Both the position numbers and the translations under genes were made by a program. Below are positions 55,932 to 64,000 of a stretch of DNA of 64,000 nucleotides, piece by piece. Below the pieces are notes generated by a model. The model was not told the DNA's origin and did not search any database. It saw nothing but the letters and a program-made list of their open reading frames with translations. Every line of letters starts with the position of its first letter. Position 1 is the first letter of the stretch. The DNA is from Cytobacillus pseudoceanisediminis (GTDB lineage: Bacteria > Bacillota > Bacilli > Bacillales > Cytobacillaceae). Where the stretch lies: positions 1,302,001-1,366,000 of the forward strand of contig NZ_CP097349.1 in assembly GCF_023516215.1 (NCBI RefSeq), written 5' to 3'.

Positions 55932-56057
55932 ATGGAAAAGCATTCAGCCCCGCTTCCGCTTTTCCATTGGTATGGCACTTGGCAGCGATCCTGCTAAAGA
56001 CTAACCGCCGCAGAAATCAGCAACTATTAATTAGAGGCTTTTTGCGGTGGTTTTTTA
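55932..56057 (+). promoter_or_regulatory. Structured leader with terminator, copy 2 (candidate riboswitch)
   Basis: ATGGAAAAGC/GCTTTTCCAT 10-bp hairpin (55932-55967), TTGGT (55967-55971), TTGGCAG-CGATC-CTGCTAA hairpin (55979-55997), ACTAAC (56000-56005), then terminator AACCGCCGCA/TGCGGTGGTT with T run (56003-56057). Same order of parts as copy 1, with changes that keep the stems paired. Confidence 0.7.
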
Positions 56058-56175
56058 TGAAAAAAGGGCAAATTTATTCCATTTACCCATATACAATAAT
56101 AAATGCTATTTGAACATTGGAAATTAAGAGATTCAGGATCTCTATTAAATAGAAAAAATCAAGGGAGTGTTTCAG

Positions 56176-58536
56176 GTGGGAAAAACAAAACATCCAGGAC
56201 CTCAGAATAAAAAGGCAATGCCGGATCCGAAGCATTGGGTGAGCCCAATTCCATTTGGTCTTGGTAAAATAAAGCCGAAACATATGAGGGATACAGCAAA
56301 AATCCTATGGGAAAACAAAGATAATATTGGGTATGCCGCAAATATTTTAACGAAAGGTGTGTGTGACGGATGTGCCCTTGGCGTTTCCGGTCTTTATGAC
56401 CAGACACTTAAGGGGCCGCACGTATGTACAACAAGGTTAAATGTCCTTCGTTTGAATACTGCCGGAGCAATCAAACCAGAAATTCTGCATGCCGATATCG
56501 ATGAGCTGCGCAAATATGACAGCACCGAGCTTCGTAAATTGGGCCGCATTCCTTATCCAATGATCCGCAGAAAAGGAGAGCGCACATTCTCCCGGATTAC
56601 TTGGGATGATGCCATGAACATGATTGCTGAAAAAATGAAGGTGCTCGATCCTAAACAGTATGCGTTCTACCTGACTAGCAGGGGAATTACGAATGAATCT
56701 TATTATGTGGCCGGCAAAGTTGCCCGCTTCCTTGGAACGAATCACATCGATAATGCGAGCCGCATTTGCCATTCGCCTTCTAAAACCGCTTTAAAGCGTT
56801 CCATTGGAGTAGGAGCTTCCACAGCCAACTATCTTGACTGGATTGGAACGGATGTCCTGTTATTCTGGGGCAGTGTGGCATCAAACAGCTCGCCTGTTTC
56901 ATCCAAATATATGCTTGAAGCGAAGAAGAACGGCACAAAAATTATCGTCGTCAATCCATACAGAGAGCCGGCAATGGACAAATATTGGATTCCGTCAAAT
57001 CCTGAATCTGCTTTGTTCGGCACAAAAATTGCAGATGATTTTTATCAGGTAAATATCGGCGGAGATATTGCCTTTATGCACGGGATCATGAAACACTGGT
57101 TTGAAATGGAAAAAGCGGAGCGCGGTTCTGCCATCAATCATAAGTTTGTGAACGAGCATGTAAATGGATATGAAGATTTGAAAAAGAAAGTAAAAGAGCA
57201 GTCATGGGAAGAGATTATTAAATCTTCTGGTGTAAGCAAAGAGCGTATCATCGAGCTTGCTGAACTGCTTGCGAACAGCAAAAATGCCGTCTATGCCTGG
57301 GCTCTTGGCCTGACCATGCATTCTTTTGCGACTGATAACATCTCACAGGTTGCCAATCTTGCGCTGCTTCGCGGTCATCTGGGCCGAAAGCATAATGGGC
57401 TTATGCCATTCCGCGGACATTCATCTGTGCAGGGAAGCGGTGAAATGGGGGCAGATCCATTCGTATTGCCTGGCGGTGACTTTTACGGAGACAATTTTAC
57501 CCGCATTCAAAATCTTTGGGGATTCGAGCTTGAGAAATGGCAGGGTGATATTGTCGGGGTGACACTGGAGAATATCCTGCTTCCAGAAGACCATGAACGG
57601 AAAATCAAGCTTTACTATCTTTCAGGCGGCAACTTCCTTGAGACAATGCCAGATCCTGATTTTATTGAAAAAGCTCTATCTGAACTGGATATCCGTGTTC
57701 ACCAGGATATTATTTTAAATACGTCTACACTGGTTGATGCGAAAGAAGCGGTCATCGTGCTTCCTGCTAAAACCAGGTACGAGCAGGAGGGCGGCGGTAC
57801 GTCCACTTCAACGGAACGCATGGTGTATTTCAGTCCGGAAATTGAAGGGAATAAAAATAAAATTGAAGAGGCACGCGAGGAGTGGAAGATCTACATTGAT
57901 CTTGCCAAACGTGTAAAGCCTGAAACTGCTCATCTCGTTGAATTTAAAAATGCACAGCAAATCCGTGATGAAATTGCTGTGGCTAACCCTAGTTATGATG
58001 GCATCCAGCATCTGAAAAAAGCAGGAGATGTCTTCCAGTGGGGCGGAGCATGGTTATGCGAGGACGGCATCTGCCCTACACCGGATGGAAAAGGCACACT
58101 TATTACTGTGGATATTCCAGACCTTGGAAAGAAAGAAGGGCAATTCATTGTTACGTCACGCCGCGGGAAGCAGTTTAATTCCATGGTCTATAAAGAGGTG
58201 GACCCGCTGAATGGAGCCGGACGATATGATGTATTAATGAACGCAGAGGATGGAAAGGACTTAAGCATTGCAGAGGGTGAAGGGATCGTCCTATACAATG
58301 GATTCGGTGTATTCCAGGGAAGAGCCAAATTCGTCGACATCGCCCGCGGCAACGTCGAAGTCCACTTCCCGGAAGGAAACTTCCTATTGCCAAGAGGCCG
58401 CTACGAAAAATTCGCAGGTATCCCTGACTATAACATCACGGTTACCCTTGAAAAAGCAGACCGCTACAATGCACGCAAAGATGTGGAATATAACGAAAAA
58501 CACATTGCTGAAGATGAAATAGATGCACCAGCATAA
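56176..58536 (+). CDS. FdhF/YdeP family molybdopterin oxidoreductase
   Basis: 786 residues of the formate-dehydrogenase-alpha-like group. CxxC-type motif GVCDGCALGVSG near residue 60, GPHVCTTRLN, molybdopterin-binding segments (SRICHSPSKTALKRSIG, LFWGSVASNSSPVSSKYM, NPYREPAMDKYWIP) and a C-terminal molydopterin dinucleotide domain (FIVTSRRGKQFNSM...). At the position of the Sec of E. coli FdhF it has Cys (RICHSP), so it is a Cys enzyme. GTG at 56176 lies eight bases after AAGGGAG. Probably oxidises formate or a related C1/C2 acid, linked to the preceding transporter. Confidence 0.9.
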   Translation: MGKTKHPGPQNKKAMPDPKHWVSPIPFGLGKIKPKHMRDTAKILWENKDNIGYAANILTKGVCDGCALGVSGLYDQTLKGPHVCTTRLNVLRLNTAGAIKPEILHADIDELRKYDSTELRKLGRIPYPMIRRKGERTFSRITWDDAMNMIAEKMKVLDPKQYAFYLTSRGITNESYYVAGKVARFLGTNHIDNASRICHSPSKTALKRSIGVGASTANYLDWIGTDVLLFWGSVASNSSPVSSKYMLEAKKNGTKIIVVNPYREPAMDKYWIPSNPESALFGTKIADDFYQVNIGGDIAFMHGIMKHWFEMEKAERGSAINHKFVNEHVNGYEDLKKKVKEQSWEEIIKSSGVSKERIIELAELLANSKNAVYAWALGLTMHSFATDNISQVANLALLRGHLGRKHNGLMPFRGHSSVQGSGEMGADPFVLPGGDFYGDNFTRIQNLWGFELEKWQGDIVGVTLENILLPEDHERKIKLYYLSGGNFLETMPDPDFIEKALSELDIRVHQDIILNTSTLVDAKEAVIVLPAKTRYEQEGGGTSTSTERMVYFSPEIEGNKNKIEEAREEWKIYIDLAKRVKPETAHLVEFKNAQQIRDEIAVANPSYDGIQHLKKAGDVFQWGGAWLCEDGICPTPDGKGTLITVDIPDLGKKEGQFIVTSRRGKQFNSMVYKEVDPLNGAGRYDVLMNAEDGKDLSIAEGEGIVLYNGFGVFQGRAKFVDIARGNVEVHFPEGNFLLPRGRYEKFAGIPDYNITVTLEKADRYNARKDVEYNEKHIAEDEIDAPA

Positions 58537-58543
58537 AGGGGAG

Positions 58544-58575
58544 AGAGATGGCTTAGGGCCATCTCTCTTCTTTGT
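58544..58575 (+). terminator. Terminator
   Basis: GAGAGATGGC/GCCATCTCTC hairpin followed by TTCTTTG. Confidence 0.8.
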
Positions 58576-58624
58576 GTGAAGAGGTGATTTTAAGAGGAGA
58601 TGGGGATTGAGGGCCAAATTGAAT

Positions 58625-59490
58625 ATCTTAATGAAAATGGCAGTTAAACCGAGTGAATAAAGGCGAAAGGGGAAGTGCCTTAGGAAAAATGGTAGTTAAT
58701 CCGAATGAATAACACCGAAAAAGAGAGGTATCAGGAAAAATGGTAGTTAATCCGGGTGAATAACGACGAAAAAAGGGAGGCATCAGGAAAAATGGTAGTT
58801 AATCTGAATGAATAACGACGAAATGGTAGTTAATCCAGATGAATAACGACCAAAAAAGAGAGGCATCAGGAAAAATGGTAGTTAATCCAGATGAATAACG
58901 ACCAAAAAAGAGAGGCATCAGGAAAAATGGTAGTTAATCCGGGTGAATAACGACGAAAAGAGAGCTACCATAGGAAAAACGGTAGTTATTCCGAATGAAT
59001 AAAGCCGAAAAGAGAGCTGTCTTAGGAAAAATGGTAGTTAATCTTAATTAATAACGACGAAAAGAGAGTTACCTTGAGTAAATGGTAGTTAATCCAGATG
59101 AATAACGACCAAAAAAGAGAGGCATCAGGAAAAATGGTAGTTAATCCAGATGAATAACGACCAAAAAAGAGAGGCATCAGGAAAAATGGTAGTTAATCCA
59201 GATGAATAACGACCAAAAAAGAGAGGCATCAGGAAAAATGGTAGTTAATCCGGGTGAATAACGACGAAAAGAGAGCTACCATAGGAAAAATGGTAGTTAA
59301 TCCTAATGAATGAAGCCGAAAAGAGAGCTGCCATAGGAAAAATGGTAGTTAATCCGAGCGAGTAACGCCTAAAATCGATCGGCCATAGGGAAAATGGTAG
59401 TTAATCCGAATGAATAAAGCCGAAAGGAGGCTGCCTTAGAAAAAACGGTAGTTAATCCCAATGATAACGATGAAAAAAATGCAGTTAATC
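58625..59490. repeat. 52-bp tandem repeat array B (about 17 units)
   Basis: The core GG(T/C)AGTTA recurs at 58639, 58691, 58742, 58794, 58825, 58877, 58929, 58981, 59033, 59084, 59136, 59188, 59240, 59292, 59344, 59396 and 59447, with a last partial at 59480. Steps are 51-52 bases except one 31-base unit. A unit holds AAAATGGTAGTTAATCC, GAATAACGACGAAAA and GAGAG. Two blocks of near-identical units suggest recent expansion. No spacers, so not CRISPR; not coding. Confidence 0.92.
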
Positions 59491-59582
59491 TCTAACCACT
59501 AATGCTGCCCATTTTCCAAAATAGGCTCGTCATCCTGCGACATCCATTATTTCCCTTCGTCATATATAGTGAGGTGAAAATA

Positions 59583-60461
59583 ATGAAGAAAATCAAACAG
59601 GCAATTGCAGCAGGAGTCATTTCTCTGGCAGTTATTTTTACAGGGGAGCAGTATTTGCGGACCACAGCGGAGATAAAGAAATAGCTGTCGTGAAAAAGGG
59701 GACACACTATATTCCCTGGCTAAGAAGCATCATATGAGTGTGGCACAAATTTCGGATCTGAATGATTTAAAAGGTACAACAATCTATCCGGGGCAGCGTC
59801 TCATTCTATCCGGAGAGGAAGCTGGATATCATAAGATTATTGCCGGTTCTTTCAGCAAAAAAGAGAATGCGGAAAAGCGGGCAGCACTACTAAAGAAAAA
59901 GAGATCCCTGCCGCAATTGGCACCGCTGTCATTGATGGCAAAACCTATTACCGTGTGCAGGCTGGTGCATTTAAAGACAAAAAGAATGCTGTGAAGCAAC
60001 TGGAGGCAGTCAAAAAGGCAGGAATTAAAGATGCCTTTATTCTTTCGAAAGAAGAACTTCATATTTTTGGCTTAAAACCAGGAGATGCTTTTGATGAGAT
60101 AGTATCCAGAATGGGCAAGCCAAAAAAGACTGAAACCCAGCTCAATATTAAAAGCCTTTACTATCAGAGTGATGGGGCCGGGCTAAGGGTAACCTTAAAT
60201 AAGAAAGATGGTACAATAGGCAGTCTTGCTGTATATCCAGAATATTTAAGCCCGCGTATGTTTCCTGCGCTTCCCTTTACCAAGGACGAAGTAGTAAAAA
60301 TGTACGGTAATTCTGACAAGACAAAAACTGTAACTTGTTACGAATCAGCAAAGTGTGAAGAGTTAACCTACCAGCTTGATCATTTGGAACTCAAAGCCCG
60401 GATTGACAGGGATCAAGCAACTGTTCAGTTTCTTGAAATAACCGATCTCAATTATCGATAA
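59583..60461 (+). CDS. Secreted LysM and SPOR domain protein, three frameshifts
   Basis: About 293 residues after adding one G at 59643-59646, one G at 59698-59701 and one A at 59896-59900. The corrected protein has a signal peptide ending AVFA, a LysM domain (VVKKGDTLYSLAKKHHMSV...IYPGQRLIL), SPOR-like repeats (YHKIIAGSFSKKENAEKRAALL and YYRVQAGAFKDKKNAVKQLEAV) and a C-terminal domain of unknown role. Both known domains bind peptidoglycan. GAGGTGA precedes the ATG. Each correction lies in a homopolymer. Confidence 0.8.
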
Positions 60462-60468
60462 CCCAATT

Positions 60469-60499
60469 GGAGGCCTCCTTTAGCCTCCGTTTTTTTTTG
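60469..60499 (+). terminator. Terminator
   Basis: GGAGGC/GCCTCC hairpin followed by T9. Confidence 0.8.
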
Positions 60500-60568
60500 A
60501 AGGAATATTCTTCCTTTTGGAGAATACTTATTTATCTGGGTATTTTTACCAAATCAGGAGGGAAGGTA

Positions 60569-61080
60569 ATGGAGCAAAAAAATGGACACCGCTAAAGGAA
60601 ATGGACGGATCGAATACGCTGATTTGGGGCGATAAGCCGGAAGTGCTGCCAGAACAGGCATTTATCTCCCTGACAAGAGGGGAAGGACTAAATCTCATTC
60701 AACTGTTTATTAATCAGGTGCTGACATTATTGGTAATGAATCAGATGAGAAAAGCGCCTGGTCTTATTTATGCGGAACTAAATGGAGAACTAAAGAAATG
60801 TAAGGGAAACGGGCAGACAATGACGGTTTGGGACGGAAAGCTGATGCCTAAATTCCGAAATCGCAATACACATGCTTTTGCGATGAAATTTTTCACATGG
60901 ATCATCCATCGGAAAAACACTAAAAACTACTATCTTACATACTCTGCAAATGAGACAATCCCTTCCGTTGCTGAAGTGAAAGATATCTTAAGACAGTTCG
61001 GCAAGTTTTATGATGGAGGTGTTCTTGCCAGGAAGGCTTCACTCCCGGCTTTGGGGAAGAAAAGAAGTCTTCATAGATAA
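60569..61080 (+). CDS. Hypothetical protein, probable frameshift at codon 5
   Basis: AGGAGGGAAGG is followed by ATG at 60569, but the long frame is displaced by one. Adding one A to the A7 run at 60576-60582 gives MEQKKWTPLKEMDGSNTLIW and a 170-residue protein. It is basic towards the C-terminus (ALGKKRSLHR) and has no signal peptide. Family not recognised. Confidence 0.65.
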
Positions 61081-61121
61081 AATATAAACACAGTTCCCGA
61101 TTACTTTTTTGGAGCTGGTGT

Positions 61122-61598
61122 TTATTGGTTTTCCGAAGATTTACGAATTAATCCCATCAATCCGCGTGTCATTAAAAAAGTTGCCATAATGGTTACAAAG
61201 CTATAATAGGAATTCCATGATTTCTTATATCTGATCAGCTGTGTATATTTTTCAAGAAAATGTTCAGCAACTGCGGAAGGAGCACTGAAGATCAGGGACT
61301 TTAACAAAATCCCCTTAACTCCATTCTTCATGGTTAGCTGATTAAAATAAACACACGTTATCGGGAATATTATATAGCTGAATAGCACGCTGACATCAAA
61401 AGTTTTAAACAGATTTACCGGGTATTTTAGATAGCCTTTACGCACTAACAGATTATCTAAAAAGGTGGCAATATAGCTTTTTAAAAAGAATATGATTAGC
61501 CATTCCTTCATTGGGGGCTTTCTAATCAAATTAAAGAAAGACATAATTCCAAATATAAATAACAAACGCAATAGATTTCTTTCGAATTTTCTTCCCAA
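61122..61598 (-). CDS. CBO0543-like membrane protein
   Basis: 158 residues with four to five helices; the segment YFNQLTMKNGVKGILLKSLIFSAPS and EHFLEKYTQLIRYKKSWNSYYSF are typical, from memory, of the CBO0543 family of small clostridial and bacillar membrane proteins of unknown function. TTG start ten bases after AAAAGGGGG. Stands alone on the minus strand. Confidence 0.7.
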   Translation of the reverse strand: MGRKFERNLLRLLFIFGIMSFFNLIRKPPMKEWLIIFFLKSYIATFLDNLLVRKGYLKYPVNLFKTFDVSVLFSYIIFPITCVYFNQLTMKNGVKGILLKSLIFSAPSAVAEHFLEKYTQLIRYKKSWNSYYSFVTIMATFLMTRGLMGLIRKSSENQ

Positions 61599-62079
61599 TT
61601 GTTAATCCCCCTTTTACACAACCTATAGTCTTCCTTTATTGTTAAGTTGTTTAACCTGCATTATACGATATTTCCAGAGGTTTCGATTGTAAAAAACCAT
61701 TATTTTTGTATAGGGCAGTGTTAGCTGGGGTTTTAAAGAGCAGGAAAACATTTCTATTGAAATCATCACTTAATTATTTTATTATAATAAAACAAGCTGC
61801 ATTGTACGTAATCATACTAAAGTTTTAACCTTTAAGCTGAAATAGGGAGTTTAACATCGGAACAGGAATGACAAGCCTCTGTCTATATGACAAGGAGGAC
61901 ATGCAGGAATGTTTCTGCGGACACCCACTTTGAGGAGTGGTGGTTTAAAACTTTCTTATAACAGTTACGGCAAGAGCGGCTCCATACTTATATTATCAAA
62001 CCAGTTTCCAATCGGGGGCTGGTTTTTTTATTATATAGAAATTATAATTACCCTGATACTATAGCTGTCAGGAGGAATT
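61599..62079 (+). other. Gene-free stretch with a structured leader before the deacetylase gene
   Basis: 61599-61840 shows nothing clear. From about 61840 the plus strand holds CCACT/AGTGG (61924-61940), a ribosome-binding-like AAGGAGGAC and a terminator AACCAG/CTGGTT with T7 (61999-62029). This could be a leader RNA controlling the deacetylase. A 51-codon frame from ATG 61909 runs through the terminator and is doubtful; a 10-codon frame from ATG 61901 (MQECFCGHPL) is another possibility. Confidence 0.4.
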
Positions 62080-62790
62080 ATGAAAAAACTGCTAAAAATC
62101 AGCATTTCTATCATTCTGATTTTGGGGATTTGCTTTTTGCTGTTTGAAATTTCCAAGTCAAGGAACTTTCAGTTTTTCGGAGGCCTTGTAAATAAAGCAG
62201 AAACAGAGGAAAAAGTGGCAGCATTAACATTTGATGATGGACCAGGCGTCAACACGGAGGAAATATTGGATATTCTGCGGGAAGAAGAAATTAAAGCCAC
62301 TTTTTACCTAACAGGGCAAGAGATTGAGCAACATATGGACGATGCCAAAAGGATTGCGGGAGAAGGGCATGAAATTGGCAATCATTCATATTCTCATACA
62401 CGGATGGTTCTAAAATCTCCCTCTTTTATTAAAGATGAAATTGCGAAAACAGATGATTTAATCAGGCAGACAGGCTATGAAGGAGAAATTCATTTTCGGC
62501 CTCCATACGGAAAAAAACTATTTTTTCTGCCTTACTACTTATCTAAACATGAGCGTAAGACGATCTTATGGAACGTTGAGCCTGAAAGTCATCCGGAAAT
62601 AGAAGGGGATGCAAATAAAATCACTGAGCATGTGGCTGAGAATATAGAACCAGGCTCCATCATTCTTCTTCATGTCATGTATGAGAGCCGGGAAGAGTCT
62701 TTGAAATCTGTTAAGAAAATTATTTCTTCATTAAAAGAGCAGGGTTACCATATGACTACGGTTTCCGAATTGCTGAAACATCAGAAGTAG
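62080..62790 (+). CDS. Polysaccharide deacetylase
   Basis: 236 residues. One N-terminal membrane helix (about 5-24) and a NodB domain with the catalytic motifs ALTFDDGPGVNT (Asp base and metal Asp), HSYSHT (metal His pair), RPPYGKK and the late LLHVMYES His. It removes acetyl groups from an external glycan such as peptidoglycan. CAGGAGG precedes the ATG. Terminator after the stop (62788-62816). Confidence 0.93.
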   Translation: MKKLLKISISIILILGICFLLFEISKSRNFQFFGGLVNKAETEEKVAALTFDDGPGVNTEEILDILREEEIKATFYLTGQEIEQHMDDAKRIAGEGHEIGNHSYSHTRMVLKSPSFIKDEIAKTDDLIRQTGYEGEIHFRPPYGKKLFFLPYYLSKHERKTILWNVEPESHPEIEGDANKITEHVAENIEPGSIILLHVMYESREESLKSVKKIISSLKEQGYHMTTVSELLKHQK

Positions 62791-62816
62791 AGCTGTCCGT
62801 ACAGCTCTTTTTTTAT
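62788..62816 (+). terminator. Terminator
   Basis: AGAGCTGT/ACAGCTCT hairpin followed by T7. Confidence 0.9.
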
Positions 62817-62820
62817 TGGA

Positions 62821-63099
62821 TTAGTTGCCTTTTACCCCATAAAGAATGCAGCCGACTCCGCAAAGCACCCATAATATCTTGCTTAGTGAAACTTTATCTG
62901 CCATTCCAGTTAATCCGATCACTGTCGTCAAGAGAAGCACAGGCGGTCCAATCAGGGCAAGTGAACTATTCACAACCAGCGCTTTTTCGATATCATTCAT
63001 TTTTATAATCAATAGTGCAACAAAAATTTCAATGCTTCCAGAAATAAGCCGCAGAATCGCCATCCCAAGAATCGCCTTATCAAGAAAAATAAACATCAT
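62821..63099 (-). CDS. yqhV: YqhV family (DUF2619) membrane protein
   Basis: 92 residues with three helices. The pattern AILRLISGSIEIFVALLI...DIEKALVVNSSLALIGPPVLLLTT matches B. subtilis YqhV, a small membrane protein of unknown function encoded near spoIIIA genes there but isolated here. AGGAGG precedes two consecutive ATG codons (63099 and 63096). Confidence 0.8.
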   Translation of the reverse strand: MMFIFLDKAILGMAILRLISGSIEIFVALLIIKMNDIEKALVVNSSLALIGPPVLLLTTVIGLTGMADKVSLSKILWVLCGVGCILYGVKGN

Positions 63100-63439
63100 G
63101 TACCTCCTATACCTTCTTGTCAGTCATTATATGTAAGCTGCTCTAAATGAAGGACAGGTTTTGAGAAGAAAGTATTTCATAAATATTACAAAAATGACGA
63201 AATAGGAAAGGGTGAAGATCGCCAAATGTGCATAGTGAGCGTTTCCGGGCGTTTTCAAATGTAATAAGCCTTAAGTATTTATTAGACTTTTTGTTTTAAA
63301 AATACCCCTTACAGGATCGCTATTTGGAAAAATAATGAAGGGACAGCAGCTCATTTTTGCATAAATAATCTATTTTTAACGGTGCTGTAATCCTTGAATA
63401 TGAGGGTTTTAGTAAAATAAAGGAAAGGGGGTCATTGCC
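63100..63439. other. Intergenic stretch
   Basis: AT-rich with scattered direct sequence but no gene, clear terminator or promoter that I can support. Confidence 0.5.
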
Positions 63440-64000
63440 ATGGATAAAGCGATTTTACATATCGACGATTTACTGGAAATGCTGGATGGATTGTTAAGAG
63501 AACCAACAGCCTTCTGGGAAAAATTTTATGAAGACCGGGACAAAGAGGTTCCATTTTTCATAGCGAAGGGGCCGGATGAAAACCTGTATGAGTATGTTCA
63601 AAATGGATTGAGGCCTGGAAAAATCCTTGAGATTGGCTGCGGTCCAGGGAGGAATGCCATTTTTCTGGCGAAGAATGGAGCCCAAGTGGATGCCATTGAT
63701 TTTTCCAAAAAGGCGATCAAATGGGCCGCTGAAAGAGAAAAAGAAGCACAAGCCGATATAAATTTTAAATGTGTATCTTTTTTTGACTTCCATTTTGAAC
63801 CTCACACCTATGATTTTATTTATGACAGCGGCATGTTTCATCATCTTCCCCCGCATAGAAGGCTGACATATTTGGAAATAATCAAAGCTGCACTGAAGCC
63901 GGGCGGAAAGTTCGGACTTGTTTGCTTTAATACTGATGGCGCGCTTCCTACTCCGGACAGGGAGGTATATCGCAGCGGCAGCTTAAAGGGAGGCATCGGG
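63440..64000 (+). CDS. Class I SAM-dependent methyltransferase, 3' truncated
   Basis: The frame is open from ATG 63440 to the end of the window (187 codons). Motif I ILEIGCGPGRNAIFLA (SAM-binding glycine loop), motif II VDAIDFSKKAI and YDSGMFHHLPPHRR are typical of the UbiE/TehB-like methyltransferases. AAAGGGGGTC precedes the ATG. The substrate is unknown. The stop lies beyond the window. Confidence 0.9.
   Translation, partial: MDKAILHIDDLLEMLDGLLREPTAFWEKFYEDRDKEVPFFIAKGPDENLYEYVQNGLRPGKILEIGCGPGRNAIFLAKNGAQVDAIDFSKKAIKWAAEREKEAQADINFKCVSFFDFHFEPHTYDFIYDSGMFHHLPPHRRLTYLEIIKAALKPGGKFGLVCFNTDGALPTPDREVYRSGSLKGGIG

Noticed and set aside
56176..58536. Selenocysteine in the FdhF/YdeP enzyme
   Set aside because: The frame has no internal TGA, and the aligned position is Cys in RICHSPSK.
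58625..59490. CRISPR array
   Set aside because: Units are adjacent copies with no unique spacers, and no cas gene is near.

Overview
The window looks like the chromosome of a spore-forming Bacillaceae bacterium, probably Cytobacillus/Bacillus firmus-like. The evidence is a GerABC spore-germination operon, a Spo0E-type phosphatase, a sporulation-type histidine kinase, an RNase J, a T-box in front of proBA, a BirA-controlled bioY-yhfT-yhfS operon, CcpA cre sites and AAGGAGG-type ribosome binding sites. The genus is an inference.

Layout. 1-6.7 kb: the end of a lipoteichoic-acid synthase gene, a 52-bp tandem repeat array, DinB-like and papain-like proteins, an AraC regulator divergent from an EamA transporter, and a luciferase-like monooxygenase. 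7-11 kb: a germinant-receptor operon. 11-16.5 kb: cell-wall amidase, VOC and GNAT proteins, and a pair of glycine-periodic repetitive proteins. 16.5-19.8 kb (minus): bioY, an acyl-CoA ligase and a thiolase under a BirA operator. 20-33.9 kb: a catabolic island for an aromatic compound. It encodes a hydrolase, IclR regulator, MFS importer, cupin, extradiol dioxygenase, SDR, ThDP enzyme, aldehyde dehydrogenase, aspartate-dehydrogenase-like protein, Rieske dioxygenase alpha and beta subunits, cis-dihydrodiol dehydrogenase and a double VOC protein. Three promoters in it carry the same palindrome downstream of the -10 box. 34-44 kb: membrane proteins, esterase, ABC1 kinase, BASS transporter, yabR, RNase J and proBA. 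44-49 kb: a D-threonate-type utilisation locus (regulator, KdgT, DtnK, PdxA2). 49-58.5 kb: histidine kinase, a 30-aa holin-like toxin, a redoxin lipoprotein, Spo0E, GDPD, an oxalate/formate-type transporter and a molybdopterin oxidoreductase. 58.6-64 kb: a second, longer 52-bp repeat array, a LysM/SPOR protein, polysaccharide deacetylase and a truncated methyltransferase.

Three observations stand out. (1) The redoxin gene at 52292-52804 (minus) has an in-frame TGA exactly where the first Cys of its CxxC motif should be. It is followed at the canonical distance by a hairpin with a GGUC loop, so this is very likely a selenoprotein read through a bacterial SECIS element. (2) The transporter at 54653 and the oxidoreductase at 56176 are each preceded by a leader RNA of the same architecture, in which an enclosing stem competes with a terminator; this looks like an unrecognised riboswitch or attenuator class. 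(3) At least thirteen single-base deletions break eleven genes, including proA, and almost every one lies in a homopolymer. The 'pseudogenes' here are therefore most simply sequencing or assembly errors, and I annotate these genes across the shift.
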